Source: Spirogloea muscicola
Taxonomy: Eukaryota > Streptophyta > Zygnematophyceae > Spirogloeales > Spirogloeaceae
Assembly (NCBI GenBank): GCA_009602725.1
Contig: WELB01000220.1
Coordinates: 7,200-57,217, forward strand
Direction: 5' to 3'
DNA: 50,018 nucleotides
Shown here: positions 32,201 through 40,357 of the stretch, piece by piece
Numbering within the stretch: position 1 is the stretch's first letter
Layout of the letters: every line of letters starts with the position of its first letter
Notes under the pieces: model-generated
Seen by the model: only the letters and a program-made list of their open reading frames with translations
Database searches by the model: none
Told to the model about the DNA's origin: nothing
Made by a program: the position numbers and the translations under genes

Positions 32201-33300
32201 AACACGCTCTTGCTGATGAAGCACGGCGCCAGCGTGAGGCAGATAGGAAGCTGCAGGTCAGCTGGACAGGCTTTCAGCTGGGAAGTAATGTCTGTCCAAA
32301 TTTTTCTGTCTGCTAGCCGTCCTTACACCCATCTTAGCGTCAAAAGGATTGACCTCTGTCAATGAAAGGTATCTATACATAAGTATGACGCTCTTAAACA
32401 GGAAGCGAAGGCGAGAAAAGAGGAGCTTGAGAGGTTGGCAGTCGAGCAAGAGCAGCGGATGGAAGCAGTGAAGGTGTGATTAGGCAGATACCTTGAGCAC
32501 TTGCAGCAGCACATAAGCTGAATGGCTTCCAGCAACATGCATGGATGAGCATATTTGTGGCAGACATCTTACAGCCTTAGAAGGTCCATGGGGTCATCAT
32601 GGCAATGCTTGTGTCGCTGTTGGTTTTCAGGAGGAATGGCAGCGTCACAAAGCCCGCCTGCTGGACACGAAGGAAGAGAAGTCGGACGAGGAGAAGGTCG
32701 ACGGCGAGGAGCGGTCAGACAAGAAGGAGAAGCGGCGGAGGAGGAGGAGCAAGAAGGATAAACAGGCGCGCAGTGAGGGGAGGAGCATGTGGGAGGACGA
32801 AGAGGACGAAGAAGGCGCCACAGTCACGGCACTATATGACAGCGACGAAGGGGCTGCGCCCAGAGAGGAGGGGTCAGTACCAATGCAAGCGAGACCCAAG
32901 ACAGAGGCCAATGGTGCTCAGGATCCTGCGGAGGATATGGAGAGGGAGGGGACAGATGCTCTTGCAGCCGCCGGCTTACTAGATGACTATGATGATGACA
33001 ACGATCGGACACCAGTGAGCATGCATCCTCATTGTCACAGACATCCACTGCAACTCTGCATCTGCTTTTAGTCCAGGTGCTTCACCTCTGTCTGCATTGA
33101 GAAATTTATTTATCGGTCTGCTGTTCAAAGCATGACCACTTGCTCTGTGACTGACATGGAAGCAGGAGGGAGAGTCTGGACTGGTGCACAAGCGAAGAAA
33201 GAGAGGGCGTGTAGTTGACCGAGATTCGGATCAGGAGGATGAGCACAACAAAGTAGCACAAGAAGACGGGGAGAGGTCAAACCTTGGGGAGGAAGGTTAG
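26223..33300 (+). CDS. CTR9: CTR9, TPR subunit of the PAF1 complex (spliced, start codon unresolved)
   Basis: TPR scaffold of the PAF1 transcription-elongation complex, which promotes co-transcriptional histone marking in the nucleus. The N-terminus matches the family ([35 protein letters not shown]) but has no in-frame ATG; the frame is open back to 26097. Exons with consistent phases include 26560-26626, 26763-26957, 27350-27501, 27717-27770, 27934-28011, 28395-28609, 28770-28854, 28973-29073, 29222-29314, 29420-29488, 29682-29774, 29918-30139, 30245-30325, 30429-30587, 30696-30791, 30912-31013, 31108-31215, 31316-31540, 31644-31694, 31804-31878, 32003-32065, 32179-32256, 32402-32473, 32631-33014 and 33166-33300. 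TPR units run through 27.3-31.5 kb. The C-terminus is a coiled coil ([11 protein letters not shown]), then Lys/Arg-rich ([13 protein letters not shown]), then acidic, as in the family. The exon near 28050 is the least certain. Confidence 0.93.
27181..27292 (-). repeat. telomere-like TTTAGGG units in a CTR9 intron
   Basis: TAGGG/TTTAGGG-like units (AGTTTAGGGTTTGG, TTTAGGGTTTAGG) in the intron between the exons ending at 26957 and starting at 27350. Orientation is opposite to the tracts at 20 kb. Confidence 0.65.
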
Positions 33301-33711
33301 GCCTTGGAATGCAAGGGATAGTCAAGTACAGGGTGCCCCTGAAAAGTCAAAGTAGAGGGCAGATGTCTAGCTTGACCAATTCGAGACTGGCACCGATGCA
33401 CTACTAGTACTGAGGGCTCTACTGCGCTTTTGCCATGCTCAATCAGGAGAGCTCCCTTTATGGACTAAATGCTGCTGATACTACCCTTACTTCTCATTAG
33501 TTTGTCAAATAGTCCCTCGACAAGTGTTCTGTACACTATTACTGCCAATGATATCAAATGATCCAAATATCGTAAATTGTTCAAATGTGCCAGCAGTCAA
33601 AATGGCAAGTCCTGCTGATAAGATGAATTCTCAGCGAGGTGCTGAGTGCTGAAGACTTTCTTGCTTCAGCGAGGTGCTGAGTGCCAAAGGCTTCCTCGCT
33701 TCGAGTCTACG
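33301..33711. other. convergent intergenic region, no gene seen
   Basis: About 410 bp between the CTR9 stop and the DUF1279 gene stop. A short repeat (TTCAGCGAGGTGCTGAGTGC) occurs twice near 33630-33690. Nothing else recognised. Confidence 0.5.
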
Positions 33712-34682
33712 TCAAGGCAGCGGTGGAACGTCATCAGAGTCAACAGGCTTCTTTCCAATCCAACCTGCAACGATGGGCGTCAATGCAACGGTGGGCGGGA
33801 AGCGAATGGGAGACGCAGCCTTGTGGGCTGCATAAGCCAGCGCCACTGTGCCAACGGTCTCCCCAGTCTGGCCCACTTGCACACCCACCTGCACGATGAA
33901 GCAAGAGGAACATCTACTGCGTTGGCATCTGACCGCAGCTGAGAAAGGCAGATTGCGGTCAATGCCTATGAAGTGCCATACAGAAGAGCTGATACAGACA
34001 AATTCTAGACGAGCTGTGCAAAACAATTCTGCACCACACCAGCCGCTTACCTTCTCTAATAAGGCTGGGACGTCGACGCCGGCGCTGAAGAGGAGGTAGA
34101 AGAGGGAGAAGGAGACGCCGGAGAGGGAGATGGAGGTGGCCAGGTAGGCGACGCCGTAGCGGGCCAGCAGGTCCTTGGCGCTCACCTTGGACGCGCCGTC
34201 CTTGGACCGCAGGGCCTGCAGGACGAAAGGCGCGCGGTGCGCATGAATTGAAGGGAGGCCAATTTGAGCCTTACAAACTCCTGGTGACGAGCAACTTAGC
34301 TGGCTAAGTGGTCCTCTAGTAACCACAACTGAGCACAGGAAGGAGGCCCTGGTGAGGCGAGCTGGGCCGGGCCAGGCCAGAGTGCCGGCAGCCGGCCATA
34401 TCGAGCAGCCGAGTTGAACCCAGCTCGGAAATTGATGGGCCCGCACCTTCCACAGGCCGGCCTCAAGGCCCCACTTGCGGGTGACCGCGTCGACGTCGTC
34501 GCCTTGCCCCGGTGGCAGCTCCTCCCGTTTCTCCTGCTCCTGCTCTGCGGCGCCCCGCGGGGCAGCCCCCACCGCCCGCCAGGAGTTAGCCGAGCGCCAG
34601 TGGCGACGGCGGCACCGGCCGCACCGGCGGCGGCGGCGGCGGCGGCGGGCGGCATCATGCGGAGCCCACCGGTGGCGGCGGC
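33712..34682 (-). CDS. DUF1279 (FAM210-like) organellar membrane protein, 5' end in gap
   Basis: Small membrane protein of the FAM210/DUF1279 family, which in other eukaryotes acts in mitochondria or plastids; its biochemical role is unsettled. Exons on the minus strand: 34682-34447 (into the gap; Ala-rich, then KREELPPGQGDDVDAVTRKW, possibly part of a targeting peptide), 34215-34051 (DLLARYGVAYLATSISLSGV, a membrane segment, then LLFSAGVDVPALLEK) and 33888-33712 (GETVGTVALAYAAHKAASPI, then RFPPTVALTPIVAGWIGKK, TGA). All joins are in phase 0 with GT-AG borders. The first intron carries a small inverted piece of retroelement subfamily C UTR (34231-34272). The start codon is not visible. Confidence 0.88.
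34231..34272 (-). repeat. subfamily C retroelement UTR fragment in DUF1279 intron
   Basis: GCGCATGAATTGAAGGGAGG and neighbours match the reverse complement of the subfamily C tail at 8262-8305 with a few changes. It lies in the intron between exons 1 and 2. Confidence 0.75.
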
Positions 34683-35114
34683 NNNNNNNNNNNNNNNNNN
34701 NNNNNNNNNNNNNNNNNNNNNNNNNNNNNNNNNNNNNNNNNNNNNNNNNNNNNNNNNNNNNNNNNNNNNNNNNNNNNNNNNNNNNNNNNNNNNNNNNNNN
34801 NNNNNNNNNNNNNNNNNNNNNNNNNNNNNNNNNNNNNNNNNNNNNNNNNNNNNNNNNNNNNNNNNNNNNNNNNNNNNNNNNNNNNNNNNNNNNNNNNNNN
34901 NNNNNNNNNNNNNNNNNNNNNNNNNNNNNNNNNNNNNNNNNNNNNNNNNNNNNNNNNNNNNNNNNNNNNNNNNNNNNNNNNNNNNNNNNNNNNNNNNNNN
35001 NNNNNNNNNNNNNNNNNNNNNNNNNNNNNNNNNNNNNNNNNNNNNNNNNNNNNNNNNNNNNNNNNNNNNNNNNNNNNNNNNNNNNNNNNNNNNNNNNNNN
35101 NNNNNNNNNNNNNN
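34683..35114. other. assembly gap (432 N)
   Basis: Run of N beginning inside a GGC-repeat-rich first exon (DUF1279) and ending inside a retroelement tail. Confidence 0.99.
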
Positions 35115-35335
35115 CCTTGCACCAGAAAGCTGGGCGAGCTCTAGTAGGTGGCAGAAGGGCTCCGTTCCTGGCATCTAGTATTCATGCATCGAGTAGTGAC
35201 CTTTATGTTTTGACCCGTGGTTATTGAGCGGGTCAATCTGCTGTAGGTTATGTAGATTTTTAGATGTGCTTGCCTTTGTACCTGGCCATTTGGCCTACAT
35301 TTCTTTCTAATACACGATCTTTTCTGGAATGGAGG
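35115..35335 (+). mobile_element. retroelement tail, subfamily B, adjoining the gap
   Basis: Starts at the gap edge with LHQKAGRALVGGRRAPF and ends SDLYVLTRGY, TGA (35225-35227). The UTR shares GTGCTTGCCTTTGTACCTGG and the GGCC-type motif with other B copies. The rest of the copy may lie in the gap. Confidence 0.75.
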
Positions 35336-35402
35336 GTCTGAAAGGGCCAGAAGGCGCCAAGTAGCCAAACCCACTATCCGTGACTTATGCAAGCAGATGG
35401 AC

Positions 35403-35660
35403 GCTCAACAACCTTTAGTCAGCAACTGCAGATAGGAATAACTAGTGGGCGAAAAAACTTTGGCCTGGTGGAGCCCGGAGGCAGCAGCCAAGGTGCAGCC
35501 TGCCCGCAAGTGCACGGTAGAAGCCAAGGAATGCAGGGAGACGGTAAGGCTCATCCTGTGCACCTGAGCAAGCGACTCGACGTCATTGAAGCTCGGCTGC
35601 TCGCTCTGCTGTCCATTTTCAAGAAGGGCTGGCTTTTCACAGCCCTCGCCCCCTTTGGAA
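35403..35660 (-). mobile_element. diverged, inverted retroelement tail with hairpin at its 5' side
   Basis: Minus-strand frame 35620-35405 reads SLAQVHRMSLTVSLHSLAST and ends SYLQLLTKGC, TAG. This aligns residue by residue with subfamily A (SLAQVFRMRLAVSMQRSLA; SDLHLLTRGY). The hairpin GGCTGGCTTTTCACAGCC (35627-35644) sits exactly where the coding similarity stops. Confidence 0.7.
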
Positions 35661-36116
35661 GAGCCTCTTTGCGCACTGTATGCGCGTGTATCGCTGGAAC
35701 TCCGCTTTGCACGGGCGCCACGGAGCTGTGTAAATTGGCTATGAGTATGATATTGAAGGCCGGCCAAACCAAGCTAGTGAAGTGTTGGTAAGAACAAGAG
35801 AACAGTAGGGGCTAAAGTAACAGAACGAAAAGTGGGGGGCGGTAGCTATTATTTGGAGCTCATGAGTACAACGTGACATAGAGGGCTTTGTGCCTGCCAA
35901 GCCCAAGTGTGAGATGTGCGGCTAATGACAGATACCACCACCCCGGTGTGCGGCGACGTCAAAGTGTACGAAGGCATAGGATGGGGCCAAATGACGAAAC
36001 ATCATGAAGTGCGAAGGCGTCTGGAGGAGTAGGAGCTCAACCAGGCGCTCTCTCACATCCTCCCACAGAGCCCAACCTCTGCTCGCTGGCAAGGCTAGTC
36101 CACCCATTCCTCTCGA
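35661..36116. other. unassigned sequence between retroelement fragments
   Basis: No coding sequence or RNA gene recognised. Its composition is like the surrounding intergenic DNA. Confidence 0.4.
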
Positions 36117-36310
36117 ATTTGTCTATTCATCTTAGGCTGGCCTTTAACATCCATCGCCACATGAGCGACTTCTATGTGCTGACTCGTGGTTACCGGGTCA
36201 GCCTAGCAGCAGGTGATGTACATCTGTCAATTTACTTGCCTTTGTACTTGGCCACTCAGGCCCTCCAGCATTTAGTACACACTCCAATTTCCTTGGGAGA
36301 GCTTTCCTGA
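36117..36310 (+). mobile_element. short hairpin-plus-tail fragment, subfamily B
   Basis: GGCTGGCC at 36135 leads straight into NIHRHMSDFYVLTRGY (the stop codon is lost, GGTTACCGGG) and the B-type UTR (GTACTTGGCCACTCAGGCCC). Almost the whole coding part is missing between hairpin and terminus. Confidence 0.7.
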
Positions 36311-36590
36311 TCAGTAGACAGCTTTTGGAAGTGAGTCGCCTTCTGCAAGACTCTGACTTGCCTCGCACACGGCCGTCAAATATAGGTTGTTCCTACTTGC
36401 TACCTAAGGGAGGGAGTGGTGAGAGAAACAAAGATAATCCAAGGGGGGCGATGGCTGTAAAGAGAAAGTGGCTCAAAGGGGCAAGGTTATGAACTTTGAC
36501 TGGTCTGAAGGGGCCAAAAGCGCTTATTAAAAGCTGGGCCGGAACAATGAATCACGTAGGATTTGGACTGTGAAAGAAAAGCGCTTCCAG
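36311..36590. other. unassigned sequence left of the large retroelement
   Basis: No gene seen. Ends with an inverted copy of the GGCTGGC hairpin repeat (about 36588-36606). Confidence 0.4.
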
Positions 36591-36623
36591 ATGTGAAGGC
36601 CAGCCCAAACATAGAATGGAGCG

Positions 36624-38813
36624 GTGCACACCAGGCCCCTCGTCCTCTCCCTGCCCCAGCTGTGCTTCGCTGTTTCCATGTACCGCCTGGTGGGACGGGC
36701 ACTCTGGCAACAGCACGCCGCTGCGGCCCAGACACACCTGGCCCCACACCAGTATAGCGCAGGCCTGCGGAGCAGCGGCGAAGCAGTGGTCCATGGGGTG
36801 CAGGCTTCCCTCGACTTGCACCCCGAGTGGGTGGTGTTGGCAGTGGACTTCCGCAACGCGTTCAACTGCGTCGACCGCGCAGCTGTCGCCGAGGAGCTCC
36901 GTGACGCCTTCCACACTCTGCTGCCGTTCTTCCGGCTGGGCTACGGCCAGCCCAGTGATCTCCTATGGCGGCTTGGAGACGGAGGGGTGGAGGTCCTTCA
37001 GTCTTCCACAGGCACGCGTCAGGGGGACCCGCTGGCGGGGTTCTTCTACGCGCTGGCCCACGACCGCGCCCTGAAGGCCACGGCAGCTGCTCACCTGGGC
37101 GTCCTCATGCCCACGTATGCCGACGACACCACCCTAGTCGAGCCAGCAGACGAGGTCTTGGCTGCCTTTGCCACCCTCGAGGCGCAGCTGATGGAGATTG
37201 GCCTGGACATCCGCGCGTCGAAGTGCAGCGCTTGGTCCCCACAAGGGTTGCCAGCCCTCCTCCGCCTACCCTCCGGCTGTCAGACACCAGCGGGGGGCCT
37301 CACACTCCTCGGGGTTCCCTTGGGATCACCGGTCTTCGTGGACGAGCAGCTGCGGAGCAAGCTGCAGGAGCACCTCAGGCCGGTGGCCCGCCTCCCGGAG
37401 CTGCGCAACATGCAGCTAGGGCTCGCCATGCTGACGCGCAGCATAGCCCAACGTCCCCTGTACCTGGCCCGAGCTCTCCCCCCCTCCCCGGCGGCGCGGG
37501 CTGCCTATGCAACTTTTGATGCAGGTCTCCTCGCCAGCGCAGCGGCCCTGGTCCAGCACCCGGCCTTCCTGGCGACGCCGGCTGCCGTGCACCAGGCCTC
37601 CCTGCCTGTGAGCCGCGGGGGTTTGGGCTGCCGTCCGCTGGCTCGTGCCTGCCGGGCAGCCAACCTGGGGAGTTGGGCGCAGGTTGCGTTGTCGGTGGCC
37701 CAGCGTTTCATCCGGCATGGGGGTCGCCTTCTGGAGCAGGCGGCAGCGGACGTGGAGACTGGCACGTTGCCCTTCCAGGCGGCTCTCCGCTCTGCCCGGG
37801 ATGCGCTGCATGCAGATCACCCCGTCCTGGTGCCACGGGCCGTCCCGTTCGCGTACCTCGCGCGTACGGCCGACCTCCGGGCCCAACCTCCCTTCATGGC
37901 AGAGGTAGATGCGGCCTCCTTCACCACGGCGATGGGGCTTTTGCCATCGGCCGACCTCCGGGAGCGCGCGCGGTTGCTCTCGGCATCCTCACCAGGGGCG
38001 GCAGCTTGGTTGTGTGCCCTGCCTATCCACGACGCGCTCCGCATGCCCGACGACGCCTTCCGCACGGCGATGCACCGCCTCCTCAGCCTCCACCCACCCT
38101 GCCTCAGTGGAGTCCAGCAGTGTGAGCGGAGAGCGCGATTCCGACGCGGCATCGTTGGCAGCTCACATGCTCAGGTGCGCATGGGGCGGGGAGCGGACAG
38201 GAACACACGACCTGCTGCGGAGTGCCATGTTTGGCATCTCTGTCGAGGCCGGTTCTGCGGTGGCGCTTGAGAACGCCAGCGTCATGCCTCCGACCGCTGG
38301 GGCGGATGGCCGCATCCACACCCGGCGCGCCGACCTCGTCGCCAGCGCGCTCGGCGGGGGGCCTCGGCTCATCGCCGACGTTGTCACGACTGACTGCTTT
38401 GTTTCCAGCAGCGCCAAACGCTCGTCGGAGGAGGCGGGCTACGCAGTCGGCCAAGCGGCGGGCGAAAAGGAACGGAAGTACTCGGATCACCCGGTGGGAG
38501 ACGAGTTCGTTCCGCTGGCAGTCGACGTGCCGAAGCCTTTGGCTCGAAATGGCTTGACTTGCTCCCCCGCCTGGCGCGGCGTGCAGCGGCCCGCCGCCTC
38601 GGGCAGCAGGGCGAGCAGCCCGGCTTCAACGTCGCCGGGTCCCTCGCTCAGGTGTTCCGTATGCGTTTGGCCGTCTCGATGCAGCGGTCCCTCGCCGTCG
38701 CGGTTCACTTGCGCGCAGGCCGAGCTTTGGCGGCGGCCTCCGGCTTCCGTCAGGGCGACGTCTTTCAGCCAGCTAGCTACTCGGACTTGCATCTCCTGAC
38801 TAGAGGTTACTGA
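36624..38813 (+). pseudogene. RT-endonuclease ORF of element 2 (two frame changes, no 5' part)
   Basis: Target-primed reverse transcription enzyme remnant. Frame 1 covers RT and linker, frame 2 the endonuclease, frame 3 the C-terminus. The second change (about 38529-38535) is a one-base loss: the inverted copy at 7.9 kb has GTGCACGGAGCC where this copy has GTGCCGAAGCC. The first change near 38140 cannot be checked against another copy in this window. The N-terminal zinc finger and first RT motifs are absent. Confidence 0.8.
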
Positions 38814-38934
38814 GCGTTCCCTGGCTGATGTCTTAGTCCTAGTCGTTCGCACTCAGGCTCCCTCAGACCTTGTCCATTCCTTTGGGCTGGCCTTTCCCAG
38901 CCACCAGTCAATCTGGCCGCGCTTCTTCCAAAAG
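36624..38934 (+). mobile_element. non-LTR retroelement 2 with RT and restriction-like endonuclease (subfamily A)
   Basis: 5'-truncated inside the reverse transcriptase. The frame open to 38270 carries FRNAFN at 36846-36866, TGTRQGDPLAG, TYADDT (YADD at 37116-37127) and a long thumb/linker. A zinc-finger-like group (CLSGVQQC, then HMLRCAWGGERTGTHDLL) spans a frame change near 38130-38160. The endonuclease signature follows: RADLV at about 38325 and IADV at about 38370, resembling the P-D...D core of restriction-like endonucleases of R2-type elements. The tail ends SDLHLLTRGY, TGA (38811-38813), followed by a UTR with hairpin 38885-38902. Both catalytic RT aspartate motifs are intact. Confidence 0.85.
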
Positions 38935-39217
38935 CAAGCACTTTGTCAAATGCACAGAATGCGGAAGGGTGAAAGGCTCGCCGGAGGCCACATCAAGCCA
39001 TACTTTTTGTGGGCACAAGCTAGTATGGAATGTGCGGCTACACAAACCAATGACCCCATGCTACGGGGATTTCCTGGGGGGGAAAAAAAAGAAGCGCGGC
39101 CAGATTGACTGGTGGCTGGGAAAGGCCAGCCCAAAGGATTGGACAAGGTCTGAGGGAGCCTGAGTGCGAACGACTAGGACTAAGACATCAGCTAGGGAAC
39201 GCTCAGTAACCTCTAGT
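38799..39217. repeat. inverted repeat of subfamily A 3' ends around a 163-bp insert
   Basis: Left arm 38799-38927 and right arm 39091-39217 are inverted copies of the last codons plus 3' UTR of subfamily A (arms about 127 bp, few differences). The centre (38928-39090) reads on the plus strand KCTECGRVKGSPEATSSHTF followed by CGHKLVWNVRLHKP, a C-x2-C...C-x-H pattern that resembles a small zinc finger and is unrelated to the element itself. Confidence 0.8.
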
Positions 39218-39625
39218 AACCTTTTGTACTTGGCCACACAGGCCCTTCATCTCTTGATAAGCACTCCATTTTCCTTTGGCACCTCCTTGGCCAGGGCTTG
39301 GTGTAGCCCCCATTGTTTGCACGTCCTTTGCTTTCTGCATGAGCAGAGCTCGGCTTGGGCCCACCTTCCTGTAAATGAGAGAGAGACGCTTCCATGCGAG
39401 GAAGCGCGGCCAGATTGACTGGTGGCTGGGAAAGGCCAGCCCAAAGGAATAAGAGAGGGCGGTGGCTCTAGATGTTAGATGTAGAGTCCTCGCCGTCATC
39501 CTTGGGCCACTCAGACCCTCCATCAGTCATTACACGTCTTGCTGATCTTTCAAGCGCACCGTGCGCCTTCGTCCCGCCAGCTCCCGCAAAGCACCATCCA
39601 CATTCGGCTGGCCTTCACAGCCGCC
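39218..39625. repeat. further retroelement UTR debris
   Basis: Contains a subfamily B UTR piece (TTGTACTTGGCCACACAGGC, about 39224-39290), an inverted subfamily A UTR piece with hairpin (39403-39452), a worn GGGCCACTCAGACCCTCC (about 39504) and a hairpin-like GGCTGGCCTTCACAGCC (39606-39622). Confidence 0.65.
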
Positions 39626-40357
39626 CCTGTGATCAGCAGCTGCTTTGCGGTCACCCTGGGTGCTTCCCCGCAACCGCCTGCCAAGCCTCGGGCCCCCAAG
39701 GCAGGTGCTCTGTCCCACGGCTGACTGCCTTGCTAGCTGCGCTGTCCTACTTGCAACTGCTCTCTTTACTTGCAGCAGCACGCCAACCTCAATACTTGCT
39801 GCCCTGCCTCGCACAACCTACGGATTGCAGTGCTCGCTCGAATTGTCGTCACCGTCAGTAATTAGATACAGGGACAGACCCTTTCTCCATCATAAGCACC
39901 CAGACTCGAAGACTCGCTGCTCTGACCATCTCTTGGGAAGAGCATCGCCATGCTCCCGCCGCGTACATTCTTCTGCTCCTTCTTGACAGGTTGAGATGGT
40001 TTGAGAGGATTGAGGCTCTTACGTGCTGTTCCCGCTAGACCTCCCATGTTTGAGGACTCATTGGTAGCTCCTTCATCACACCAAGCCACGAGGTCTCAAG
40101 TATGCTGCTTGCTGGCGTGGCTACTACAGCCTAGGTGTTATGATGCAAGGAGCGTAAGGCTGTAAGGAATTGGATGAAGCACCAACAGATGTACTTGCCT
40201 TGGTCAGTAAATTCGACCTCAGCAGCATACGAAGGACCAAGACGGGAGCCGTCAACGAGCGTGGCCCCTGGTCGCAGATAGCAGCTGGAATGTGGAGAAT
40301 GGCAGATAGGAGGATGAGCCGTGCCCAGAGTTGACCGTTCGCATCTGGCGGGGGCCA
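39626..40357. other. upstream region of the beta-galactosidase gene
   Basis: No gene recognised. The promoter and 5' UTR of the beta-galactosidase must lie in its right part. Confidence 0.4.

Noticed and set aside
33712-34572. Single uninterrupted 286-codon minus-strand protein
   Set aside because: The open frame runs through two introns by chance; GT-AG borders in phase 0 at 34446/34216 and 34050/33889 isolate the three conserved exons.
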